Of a stretch of 64,000 bases of DNA, positions 53,074-61,186 are shown piece by piece (position 1 is the stretch's first letter; each line of letters opens with the position of its first letter). The notes beneath the pieces were generated by a model. It was not told the origin of the DNA and did no database searches. It worked only from the letters and a program-made list of their open reading frames with translations. Origin of the DNA: Georgenia subflava (GTDB taxonomy: Bacteria > Actinomycetota > Actinomycetes > Actinomycetales > Actinomycetaceae); assembly GCF_009193155.1 (NCBI RefSeq), contig NZ_VUKD01000004.1:248001-312000 (forward strand). Direction: 5' to 3'. The position numbers and the translations under genes are program-made.

Positions 53074-53211
53074 ATGGGACCCACCTTCCTGAACGTCACC
53101 GGGGCGGTCGTCGGGGCGGCGATCGGCATCGGGATCGGGTTCAGGTTCGGAGCAACTTTCGCCCGCGCAGGCCGAGTCCGGGAACGAACGAAAGGACAGC
53201 ATGATGATTGA
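53074..53211 (+). CDS. Possible small membrane protein
   Basis: This is a 45-codon frame with one glycine-rich hydrophobic segment (AVVGAAIGIGIGFRFGA) and a basic tail. AAGGA lies too close to the ATG to be an ideal ribosome-binding site. It ends inside the start of the VOC gene. It may be real or chance; nothing else supports it. Confidence 0.3.
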   Translation: MGPTFLNVTGAVVGAAIGIGIGFRFGATFARAGRVRERTKGQHDD

Positions 53212-53971
53212 GAGGCTCCGCCACCTGGCCGGAACGCCCTGCTGGGTGGACACGCTGCAGCCGGATCCGCTCGCCGCGACGGAGTTCTACGGCCCGTTGC
53301 TCGGCTGGAGCTTCGACGATGCCGTGCCCGCGCCGCGCGCCGTCGCCGGCGGCGACTACTACACCGCACGCCTGGGCGGGCACCGCGTCGCCGGGGTCGG
53401 TCAAGCGCCTCCGGGCTTGCGGGCAGCATGGCTGACTCATATCCGTGTGGACGACATCGAGTCGGCGATCAGCCGAGCGGAAGCAGCCGGAGGTGCATGT
53501 CTCGCCGCCCCCGCAGCCGGCGCTGGCACGCACGGGCGAGCTGCCGTCCTGACGGACGCTACCGGCGTCCCGTTCTGCGTCCAGGAGGCCGGCGAGTCGG
53601 CCGGTGCCGAGGTCGTGGACGGACCTGGCACCTGGGCCATGAGCTCGTTGCACAGCACCGACATGGCGGAGTCGCGGCGCTTCTACGGCGCTGTCTTCGG
53701 CTGGGAGCTCGACCCCGTGCCGGGTGCGCCGTTCTCCAAGTGGCATCTGGGCGGGCACGTCGTCGGCCTCCTGACCGAGGCCGACGGGGTCTCCACCCCG
53801 CAGCACTGGAGCGTGAACTTCACCGTCCGCGACGCCGACGCCGTCGCCGAGCACGCCCTGGCGTTGGGTGGAACAGCCGTGCTGGCTCCGTTCGACACGC
53901 CCGGCTTCCGGAACACCGTCATCGCAGACCCGCAGGGCGGCGTCGTCGCCCTGAGTGCGCGCACGTCATGA
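53201..53971 (+). CDS. VOC (glyoxalase-fold) family protein with two domains
   Basis: This 256-residue protein is made of two glyoxalase-like modules (about 12-125 and 140-255), each with the pattern FYG-LLGW and a closing DPQGG- or DATGV-type strand: ATEFYGPLLGWSF and SRRFYGAVFGWEL. Such proteins are common in actinobacteria (27-kDa antigen-like group) and can be enzymes or resistance/binding proteins. AAAGGACA precedes the ATG pair at 53201/53204. Substrate unknown. Confidence 0.88.
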   Translation: MMIERLRHLAGTPCWVDTLQPDPLAATEFYGPLLGWSFDDAVPAPRAVAGGDYYTARLGGHRVAGVGQAPPGLRAAWLTHIRVDDIESAISRAEAAGGACLAAPAAGAGTHGRAAVLTDATGVPFCVQEAGESAGAEVVDGPGTWAMSSLHSTDMAESRRFYGAVFGWELDPVPGAPFSKWHLGGHVVGLLTEADGVSTPQHWSVNFTVRDADAVAEHALALGGTAVLAPFDTPGFRNTVIADPQGGVVALSARTS

Positions 53972-54132
53972 CGCGGCCGGCCCGGACGGATGCGGTCTCG
54001 GGAAGCGGCGGTACTCGGCCGAAATGCGGGGGAACCTTCCGACCGTTTCCGTAGCCTCTCGAGCGAGCGGAGCGCCGAGTGCCTCGGCAGGCGTGGTTCT
54101 ACAGTTCGACCGAGATCAAGGAGGAGAGACGG

Positions 54133-54777
54133 ATGGGACAGCTGCTGAAGGTTCAGAACTTCTGCGTGTCGCGCGACGGGTACGGGGCCGGCGAGGCTCA
54201 GAGCCTCGAGCATCCGTTCGGCCATGTGGACCCTCAGGGCCTGATGTCGTGGGCCGGAGCGACGGCGAGCTGGCCCAACCGCACGGACCCCGGCGGCAGC
54301 CGCGGCCTCGACGACTACTTCACCCGGGACTTCTCCCACAACATCGGCGCCGAGATCATGGGACGCAACAAGTTCGGACCGCAGCGCGGCCCGTGGCAGG
54401 ACCACGAATGGCAGGGGTGGTGGGGCGACAACCCGCCGTTCCGCACGCCCGTCTTCGTGCTCACCCACCATGAGCGCCCCTCCTTCACCCTGAACGACAC
54501 GACTTTCCACTTCCTCGACGCTTCTCCGGCGGACGCGCTGGCGGAGGCGCGCGAGGCGGCGCAGGGCCGGGACGTCAGACTCGGTGGTGGTGCCACGACG
54601 ATTCGTGAGTTCCTCGCCGCGGACCTCGTCGACACCCTGCACGTTGCAGTCGCCGACATCGAGTTCGGCTCCGGGGTGCGGTTGTGGGAGTCGCCCGACG
54701 AGCTGACGGACCGTTTTCATCTGGAGGTTGTGCCGAGTCCGAGCGGCGTGACGCACCACATCTTCTGGCGGAAGTAG
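54133..54777 (+). CDS. RibD C-terminal / dihydrofolate-reductase-like protein
   Basis: This 214-residue protein is a distant relative of the one at 10376. Marks are FCVSRDGYGAG at the N-terminus, EIMGRNKFGP, VFVLTHHERP, LGGGATTIREFL and a C-terminal strand pair. GGAGAGACGG precedes the ATG. It is probably an NADPH-dependent reductase of unknown substrate. The 255 bp after it contain no recognised gene. Confidence 0.87.
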   Translation: MGQLLKVQNFCVSRDGYGAGEAQSLEHPFGHVDPQGLMSWAGATASWPNRTDPGGSRGLDDYFTRDFSHNIGAEIMGRNKFGPQRGPWQDHEWQGWWGDNPPFRTPVFVLTHHERPSFTLNDTTFHFLDASPADALAEAREAAQGRDVRLGGGATTIREFLAADLVDTLHVAVADIEFGSGVRLWESPDELTDRFHLEVVPSPSGVTHHIFWRK

Positions 54778-55032
54778 CGGGAGAAGCACTGTGGGCGACG
54801 GCGCGGTGCACACCGGGAAGGAACACCGATGCCGAACGCGGGAGGTACGCCAGGGCGGCGGCCGTCACGGCACCTGCCTCTTCGGCGGCGGCGTAGGCGC
54901 CGGCGCCGGTGCCCTGCTGCCGGGCTTGGTCGCGCTCGGGTGACCAAAGCCGCGCTATTCCGCTGACACCTGGTGCGCGCACGGGCATGCTTCTCGCGCT
55001 GAGGCATCGGGATCGGCGCAAGGGAGGCACGC

Positions 55033-55809
55033 GTGTCGTTGGTCAAGGACAGGTCCGAGGGACGCCGTCCGGTAGGCACGCGGCCGTCGGCTCCGGCGTT
55101 CTGGCGCACCATCGCCGCGGGTGCGGTGGGCGGCGGGCTCGTGGGTCTGCTCGTCGGTGGTGTGCTGGGCCGGCTGCTCATGCGCGTCCTGACCCTGACG
55201 TCACCGCCGTCGGTCCGCGGTCGGATGACGGACGACGTCCAGCCGGTGGGCCAGATCTCCCTCGGCGGCACCATGCAGCTGTTCGTCACCACCATCGCCC
55301 TCGGCGCGATCGCCGGGCTGGTCTACCTCTGGGTCCGCCGGGTTCTGCCGTCGTCCGGGCGGGCCAGGCCACTGCTGTTCGCTCTCTTCACCGGCAGCAT
55401 CGGCGGCTCGTTCTTCGTGCACGACCATCCGTCGTTCGACTACACGGTGCTGCGCCCGGTGTGGCTCGCCGTCGTGTCGTTCATCCTCATCCCGGCCCTG
55501 TTCGGGCTGCTCGCACCGACCGTCATCGAGTCGCCCCGCGGCTGGGCACGCAGCGCCCCGGTGTGGCTGGTGGTCGGTGCCGGCGCGCTCGTCCTGAACC
55601 TCACGCTCGTGCTCGTCGCCGTGCCGGTCGCGGTGGCGTTCGGCGTCAGCCGGTCCGAGACAGCCCTTCGGTTCTGGCGAGGTCACGCCGTCACCGTGGC
55701 CGGCCGGGTGCTGTTCGTCCTCGTGGTCGCGTGGGGTCTGTACGGGCTCGCCGCCGACGTCGTCTCCCTCGTGACGGGGACGGCCTCGACCCTGCCGCTG
55801 CACCCCTGA
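55033..55809 (+). CDS. Integral membrane protein, function unknown
   Basis: This 258-residue protein has about six hydrophobic segments, among them AAGAVGGGLVGLLVGGVLG, TIALGAIAGLVYLWV, WLAVVSFILIPALFGLL and LVLNLTLVLVAVPVAVAFGV. An FFVHDHPSFDY loop lies in the middle. Starts at GTG after GGGAGGC. I do not recognise the family, and the neighbours give no hint. Confidence 0.65.
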   Translation: MSLVKDRSEGRRPVGTRPSAPAFWRTIAAGAVGGGLVGLLVGGVLGRLLMRVLTLTSPPSVRGRMTDDVQPVGQISLGGTMQLFVTTIALGAIAGLVYLWVRRVLPSSGRARPLLFALFTGSIGGSFFVHDHPSFDYTVLRPVWLAVVSFILIPALFGLLAPTVIESPRGWARSAPVWLVVGAGALVLNLTLVLVAVPVAVAFGVSRSETALRFWRGHAVTVAGRVLFVLVVAWGLYGLAADVVSLVTGTASTLPLHP

Positions 55810-55899
55810 CCGGAGCTGGGAGCGGAACGGCCGCCCCGGACGGGCGCCTCGGGCGCCACCCTCGCGCGACGTCGTTCATCCGGCGGGAGGCAGCACGAC

Positions 55900-55923
55900 G
55901 GGGCGCGGCCGAAGCCCCGCCCC
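55900..55923 (-). terminator. Weak hairpin at the end of the ABC-2 operon
   Basis: GGGGCGCGGC pairs with GCCCCGCCCC with one mismatch around a short loop, 15 bp beyond the permease stop. It is plausible as the transcript end. Confidence 0.4.
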
Positions 55924-55937
55924 GCACGTCGGACCGT

Positions 55938-56759
55938 TCAGCGGATGTCGCGCCTCCGGACCACGACCGTTGCCAGGAGGAGGGCGCCGACCACGTACGC
56001 GGCGAGCACCAGGAATCCGGCCCACGGGCTCAGCAGGCCGGGTACAGGCTCGAGCTGCATCACGGCCACGCCTGCGGCGTCGGGAAGGTACGGCATGACG
56101 GTGCCGGGGACGTCGCCCGGGAGCAGGCCCACGAGGGCGGGCAGGATCATCAGGACGCCGAGCAGGAACATGTAGGCCCCGACGGTGCTGCGGATCAGCC
56201 AGCCGACGGCGGCACCGAGCAGCGCGACGACCGTCAGGTACACGGCGGCGCCGACCACCGCCTGCAGCACGCCGGCGTCGAGCAACGACATCGTCACGCC
56301 CGCGCGGGCGAGGATCAGCTGCGCGGTGACGAACGTGATCACCATGGCGGGGAGCATGACGGCCAGCGTGACCGCCCCGAGGACGAGTGCCTTCGCTGCC
56401 ACGACCAGTCCACGGTTCGGGACCGCGGAGAACGTGGTGGCGACGGAGTGGCTGGCGAACTCGCCGGTGACGGCGATGACGCCGAGGACCGCGACCGCCC
56501 ACGCGGCCGTGCTCACGCCGTTGAACGCGGCCGTGGCCGGGTTGGCGCCAGGGGCCGCGTCGAGTCCTTCGGCGCCTTGGACGACGACGCCGATCGCCAG
56601 GGCGGCGGCGATCGCGACGAGCAGGAAGGCCGCGACGGCCAGGGAGGTGACGGTCGACCGCATGCGGAGCTTGGTGAGCTCCGAGGCGACGACGCGCCGG
56701 AGGGTGGTGACCTGCCCGGCGGTGGCGGGGCGGGTGTCGGAGAGCTGGAGGGTGGTCAT
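55938..56759 (-). CDS. ABC-2-type transporter permease
   Basis: This 273-residue membrane protein has six hydrophobic segments, an N-terminal cytoplasmic ELTKLRMRSTV motif and a large loop between helices 1 and 2, typical of ABC-2 exporters in actinobacteria (DrrB/NatB-like). Its start overlaps the ATPase stop by 4 bp. The two form an exporter of unknown cargo, often a drug or lipid. Confidence 0.87.
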   Translation of the reverse strand: MTTLQLSDTRPATAGQVTTLRRVVASELTKLRMRSTVTSLAVAAFLLVAIAAALAIGVVVQGAEGLDAAPGANPATAAFNGVSTAAWAVAVLGVIAVTGEFASHSVATTFSAVPNRGLVVAAKALVLGAVTLAVMLPAMVITFVTAQLILARAGVTMSLLDAGVLQAVVGAAVYLTVVALLGAAVGWLIRSTVGAYMFLLGVLMILPALVGLLPGDVPGTVMPYLPDAAGVAVMQLEPVPGLLSPWAGFLVLAAYVVGALLLATVVVRRRDIR

Positions 56760-57682
56760 CGGGCAACCTTCGTGGTGGTAGCGGTGGTGGGCTGTGCGGA
56801 GTACTCGACCTCGTCCTTCGTGAGGGCGAGGTAGGCGTCCTCGAGGGAGTCGTGGAGCGGGGTGAGCTCGGTGACGAGCACGCCGACGGCCAGGGCGGTC
56901 GCGGCGATCTCGTCACTGTCAGCGCCGGTGACGGTCAGGCCGCCGTCGTCGGGCGTGACGGTGACGCCCGGCCGGGCCAGCACGGCGGCGAGCCGGGTGC
57001 CCTCCGGGGTGCGGACCCGGACGGCGGTGCGGGTGCCGGTCAGGTCCGCGAGCGGTGCGTCGGCGATGAGCCGGCCGCGGCCGAGGACGATGAGGTGGTC
57101 GGCGGTCAGCGCCATCTCGCTCATGAGGTGGGAGGAGATGAACACCGTGCGGCCCTCGGCGGCGAGCGACTTCAGCAGCGTCCGGATCCAGCGGATGCCG
57201 TCGGGGTCGAGGCCGTTGACGGGCTCGTCGAGCATGATCACCTGCGGGTCGCCGAGGAGTGCGGCGCCGATCCCGAGGCGTTGGGCCATGCCGAGCGAGA
57301 AGGTGCCGGCCTTGCGGTGCGCGACGGCGCTCAGCCCGACGAGGTCGAGGACCTCGTCGACCCGGCGGGGCTCGATGCCGTTCGAGCGTGCGAGCCCGAG
57401 GAGGTGGCGGTGGGCGGTGCGCGAGGGGTGCACGGCCCGGGCGTCCAGCAGGGCGCCCATGGTGTGCAGCGGGGCCGGGTGCTCGACGAACGGGCGGCCG
57501 GCCACCAGGACGGTGCCCGAGGTCGGGCGGTCCAGACCGAGGACGGCGCGCATCGCGGTGGACTTGCCGGCGCCGTTCGGGCCGAGGAAGCCCGTGACGA
57601 CGCCGGGGCGGACGGTGACCGTGAGGTGGTCGACGGCGGTGGTGGTGCCGTAGACCTTCGTCAGGTCGTGGAACTCGATCAT
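56756..57682 (-). CDS. ABC transporter ATP-binding protein (ABC-2 exporter)
   Basis: This 308-residue ATPase has Walker A GPNGAGKST, signature FSLGMAQRLG (a drug-exporter-type variant of LSGGQ), Walker B VIMLDEPVNGLD and the switch His in ISSHLMSE. A C-terminal extension of ~90 residues is usual for DrrA-like proteins. It is followed by the permease with a 4-bp overlap. The upstream 104 bp carries several dyads and separates it from the XRE-NB-ARC gene on the same strand. Confidence 0.93.
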   Translation of the reverse strand: MIEFHDLTKVYGTTTAVDHLTVTVRPGVVTGFLGPNGAGKSTAMRAVLGLDRPTSGTVLVAGRPFVEHPAPLHTMGALLDARAVHPSRTAHRHLLGLARSNGIEPRRVDEVLDLVGLSAVAHRKAGTFSLGMAQRLGIGAALLGDPQVIMLDEPVNGLDPDGIRWIRTLLKSLAAEGRTVFISSHLMSEMALTADHLIVLGRGRLIADAPLADLTGTRTAVRVRTPEGTRLAAVLARPGVTVTPDDGGLTVTGADSDEIAATALAVGVLVTELTPLHDSLEDAYLALTKDEVEYSAQPTTATTTKVAR

Positions 57683-57700
57683 GAGGTGCTTCTTTCAGGT

Positions 57701-57788
57701 GGTGGAGCAGGACTCCACCAAGGTGCTCCGGTCGCGCCCGACACGGCACCGACAGCACCCGGACGCTGTCGGGACACTCTGCAGTGTC
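57701..57788. promoter_or_regulatory. Cluster of dyads upstream of the ABC-2 operon
   Basis: Three inverted repeats follow one another: GGTGGAG-N5-CTCCACC (57701-57719), CGACAGC-N8-GCTGTCG (57750-57771) and GACACT-N4-AGTGTC (57773-57788). The last overlaps the stop codon of the XRE-NB-ARC gene. They could be operators for the exporter genes or transcript ends; which is which is not clear. Confidence 0.5.
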
Positions 57789-60198
57789 AGGGTGTGAGGC
57801 TGTCCCGGTCGTGCTCGCCGCCGCCGGGGGAGCCGGCATCGACGCCGTCGGCCTGCCCGGCGTCGTGGCCGTGGAGGGCGAGGGCGGCAGCTGCCTCGAT
57901 GTCCAGGACCGCGCCTGCGCGGTGCTCGGCGTCGAAGCGGTCGACCCCGAGCGCGGACCGGGACACCTCGACTGCGGCGTCGCGGGCGACCAGGTCGGGT
58001 GCGTAGTAGCCGTACACCGCGGTGCCGATCACCTTGCGGAGGTTGGCGGCAGCTCCGAGCAGGGTGGCCGCGCGCCCGTGGTCGCCCTCGGCGGAGTCGA
58101 GCATTGCCATGGCGTCCAGGAGATAGGAGAGGTTGGCCGCGTCCCCGAGGTCGCGGGCAGTCACCACTGCCTCGGCGAGGTGGGTCCGGGCGGAGGCGTC
58201 CCGCCCGAGGGCGCGCTCGGCCTGGGCGAGGTTGTACAGGGCGACGGTGACGAGGGTCCGGTCGCCCTCCTGCTCTGCTGCGGAAAGGCCGGCCCTGGCG
58301 GCCTCCGCGGCGCCGAGGTCGTCGTGCCGGTGCCGTCGGGCGGCGCCCAGGAACACGAGGCAGGCTGCGGCGAACCACGCCCCGGCGCCGGACGCGCGGC
58401 CTCCGGCCTCGGCACCGTCGCGGAAGTGGTTCTCCGCGCTCGCGGGATCGTTCTGCTCCAGAGCGAGCAGGCCCAGGCGGGTGCGTGCGGCCGCCTCGAC
58501 CTCGACGTCGTCGGCGCGGCGGGCCAGCTCCAACGCCTCGAGGCATCGCTCCCGGACCAACGTGGTCCCGACGTCCGGCTCGGCCAGGGCGGTGGCGGCG
58601 ACGAGCGCATGGGAACGGGCGGCGTCGGGGAGGTCGGCGGCGAGGATCTCCTCGACGAGCCGACGTGCCGGCACCACCTGACCGCGCAGCCACCAGTAGC
58701 GCCACAACGCCCAGCTGAAGCGTGCGGCGAGGGCGTGGTGGTCGTGGCGGACGGCCCAGTCGACGGCGGCACCGATGTTGCCGTCCTCGGCGCTGAGGTG
58801 GTGGAGCCGCTCGCGCTGCCCCTGCTGTCGGTGCAGGTCCGCACGCTCGGCGATCTCGAGGAAGTGTCGACAGTGACGTTGGCCGACATCCAGGGCCTCG
58901 TCGGGTGTGAGGAGCGAGCGGGCGTAGCGGGCCACCGGACCCAGGAGCTCGTACCGGGTGTGCCCGTCCTGCTGTGGGTGAGCGACGAGCAGCGACTGGG
59001 TCACGAGGCGGTCGATCGAGGCGACGACGTCCGATGCCTCGAGCACCGCCCGGGCAGCGCTCACCGTGAAGCCGCCGGTGAAGACGGAGAGGCGGCGCAG
59101 CGCGGTGCGCTCCTGCTCGCGCAGCAGGCCGTAGCTCCAGTCCAGGGTGGCGCGCATGGTGTGCTGGCGTGCGGGCAGATCCACCGGTCCGGCGACGTCG
59201 AGCACTTCCTCGAGATTGTCCAGCAGCTCCGCGGGCGTGAGCGAACGCAGTCCGACGGCGGCAAGCTCGAGGGCGAGCGGCAGACCGGCCAGCCGCTGGC
59301 AGATCTGGACGACAGCAGCCGCGTCACGTTCGGTGAAGACCAGACCGGGGCGCACGGCTCGACCGCGTTCGAGGAGCAGCGCCGCGGCCGGCGACGCCCG
59401 GAGTGTCTGCGGATCCGTCACACCGGATTCTGGCAGGGCCAGCGGTGTCACGGGGAACTCGGTCTCGCCCCGGATCCGCAACGGTGCCCGGCTCGTGGCG
59501 AGCACACGTACGCCGGGACAGTGTGCGAGGACGTCCGCGATGATGAGCGGAGCACCGCGGAGGTGCTCGAGGTTGTCGACGACGAGCAGCAGCTGCAGCT
59601 CGGCAAGGGCAGCCAGAACGTCGGGCGCTCCAGCACCCGCGCCGATCTCGCCCAGGGCCTGACCGATGGCGGGCAGCACCAGGCTCTCGTCGATCACCGG
59701 CGCGAGCGCGACCCAGGCGACGCCGTCGCGCAGCCGGGTTGCCACGCGCTCGGCGACTGCCGTGCCGAGCCGGGACTTGCCCACGCCACCCGGTCCGGTG
59801 AGCGTGACGAGCGGGCGGTCGGTCAGCAGGGCGGCCAGGGTGATGAGGTCGTCGTCGCGGCCGAGCAGGGACGTCGGTGGGCGGGGGAGCGGGGAGCGGA
59901 CGGCCTGGCGCTCGGGCGGTGACTGTTGTTCAGACCGGCCACCGCGCGTGGGCAGCGACGCGATGAGGCGGGCCCGTTCCGCGGGGTCGAGGGCGAGCGC
60001 GTCGGCGAGCGAGCGAACCGTGCTCGGGTAAGGGTGGGTCCGGGTGCCCCGCTCGAGCGCGCTGACCGCGTCTGTCGAGATCCGCGCGCGCTGGGCAAGC
60101 TCCTCCTGGCTGAGACCCGCCGCCTCGCGCAGGTGCCTCAGGCGGTCGGCGAACGCGTCTGGTGCGCCGGTCGTGGCGACTGACCGCTCACGGTCCAT
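57787..60198 (-). CDS. XRE-type regulator with NB-ARC/STAND ATPase and TPR repeats
   Basis: This 803-residue signal-transduction ATPase has an N-terminal XRE helix-turn-helix at ~17-75 (LSQEELAQRARISTDAVSAL). The STAND P-loop GPGGVGKS lies at 135-142, Walker B is LLLVVDNLEH near 205, and GLPLALELAAVGL is the GxP/winged-helix region. The C-terminal half is TPR-like helices. These proteins normally sense a ligand through the TPR part and regulate nearby genes; the ABC-2 exporter just downstream is the likely target. Such NB-ARC proteins can also act in defence, but the XRE domain favours transcription. Confidence 0.88.
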   Translation of the reverse strand: MDRERSVATTGAPDAFADRLRHLREAAGLSQEELAQRARISTDAVSALERGTRTHPYPSTVRSLADALALDPAERARLIASLPTRGGRSEQQSPPERQAVRSPLPRPPTSLLGRDDDLITLAALLTDRPLVTLTGPGGVGKSRLGTAVAERVATRLRDGVAWVALAPVIDESLVLPAIGQALGEIGAGAGAPDVLAALAELQLLLVVDNLEHLRGAPLIIADVLAHCPGVRVLATSRAPLRIRGETEFPVTPLALPESGVTDPQTLRASPAAALLLERGRAVRPGLVFTERDAAAVVQICQRLAGLPLALELAAVGLRSLTPAELLDNLEEVLDVAGPVDLPARQHTMRATLDWSYGLLREQERTALRRLSVFTGGFTVSAARAVLEASDVVASIDRLVTQSLLVAHPQQDGHTRYELLGPVARYARSLLTPDEALDVGQRHCRHFLEIAERADLHRQQGQRERLHHLSAEDGNIGAAVDWAVRHDHHALAARFSWALWRYWWLRGQVVPARRLVEEILAADLPDAARSHALVAATALAEPDVGTTLVRERCLEALELARRADDVEVEAAARTRLGLLALEQNDPASAENHFRDGAEAGGRASGAGAWFAAACLVFLGAARRHRHDDLGAAEAARAGLSAAEQEGDRTLVTVALYNLAQAERALGRDASARTHLAEAVVTARDLGDAANLSYLLDAMAMLDSAEGDHGRAATLLGAAANLRKVIGTAVYGYYAPDLVARDAAVEVSRSALGVDRFDAEHRAGAVLDIEAAAALALHGHDAGQADGVDAGSPGGGEHDRDSLTP

Positions 60199-60304
60199 GG
60201 TTCAGGGTAGCGGCGCCAAGACGGGACTCGGCGGCCCACCAGACCCGAGACTTCGGGCATCCGCCGGGGCCGGGAGCGAGAACCCGGCTGGGGTGTCGCG
60301 CCGG

Positions 60305-61045
60305 TCAGGTGGAGGCTGTCCCGATGGCGGTCCGGATGGCCTCGAGCCGCGCGACCGCCTCGTCGACCATGACCGGGTCGGTGCCGCGCACGACGATGTT
60401 CGTCCCGTGGACCTCACCGTCGCGGAAGGGGTAGGACCCGATCGTGACAGCCGTCATCTCTTCGGCGAGCTCGCGCAGCGGGGTGGCGATCCGTCCCTCG
60501 CCGACCTCGAAGCGCACCTCGCGGGACAGCCGCGGGGCGCCGGTCTCGAGCGTGGGCAGCACGGTGGCGACCATCGCGACGAAGATGCTCGGGACCCCGG
60601 CCATGACGTGGACGTTGCCGACGGTGAACCCCGGTGCGCCGGAGAGGTCGTTGATGATCAGCGTGGCGCCGTCGGGGATGCGCGCCATGCGCAGCTGGTC
60701 AGCCGTGACTGTGCGCCCACGGCGGGCGAGCGCCGCCTCGAGGACCTCGCGGGCGTCGTCGCGCACGTCGATCCCGACGCCGAAGGCCGCGGCGACGGCG
60801 TCGGCGGTGATGTCGTCGTGCGTCGGGCCGATCCCGCCCGAGGTGAACACGTGGGTGTACGCCGACCGCAGGCTGTCGAGCGCGTCGACGATGACCTCGT
60901 GGTCGTCGGGCACGACCCGGATCTCCGCCAGGTCGATCCCGACGCGGGTGAGCTCACCGGCCAGGTGGTAGGAGTTCGTGTCCCGGGTACGGCCGGAGAG
61001 GATCTCGTCGCCGATGACGAGCATGGCGGCAGTCGGGTTCGGCAT
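60305..61045 (-). CDS. CinA N-terminal-like / molybdopterin-binding-fold protein
   Basis: This 246-residue protein has the MoCF fold found in the first domain of CinA. The start AAMLVIGDEILSGRTRDTNS and TSGGIGPTHDDIT (the conserved GGxGPTxDD) are diagnostic. The nicotinamide-nucleotide deamidase domain of full CinA is absent. Related stand-alone proteins are thought to be ADP-ribose-type pyrophosphatases; that activity is not demonstrated here. ATG 61045 gives the normal N-terminus. Confidence 0.87.
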   Translation of the reverse strand: MPNPTAAMLVIGDEILSGRTRDTNSYHLAGELTRVGIDLAEIRVVPDDHEVIVDALDSLRSAYTHVFTSGGIGPTHDDITADAVAAAFGVGIDVRDDAREVLEAALARRGRTVTADQLRMARIPDGATLIINDLSGAPGFTVGNVHVMAGVPSIFVAMVATVLPTLETGAPRLSREVRFEVGEGRIATPLRELAEEMTAVTIGSYPFRDGEVHGTNIVVRGTDPVMVDEAVARLEAIRTAIGTAST

Positions 61046-61141
61046 GTCGGGCAGCCTATGCGCCGGACGGCGGAACGGTCCTGCTCGCGCGGTTCGAACC
61101 TGCTGCTCACCGGTGCTCGGTCGCCGCCACACCGAGCCGGA

Positions 61142-61180
61142 CCGGGTGCCCCGGACGCGTCACGAGTCCGGGGCACCCGG
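61142..61180 (-). terminator. Strong hairpin terminator of the nucleotidase gene
   Basis: A perfect 15-bp stem (61142-61156 with 61166-61180) around a 9-nt loop, starting 7 bp beyond the stop of the nucleotidase gene. Confidence 0.85.
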
Positions 61181-61186
61181 GCGAGA

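Noticed and set aside
60305-61045. Full-length CinA competence protein
   Set aside because: Only the N-terminal MoCF-like domain is present; the deamidase domain is absent and no recA lies nearby.
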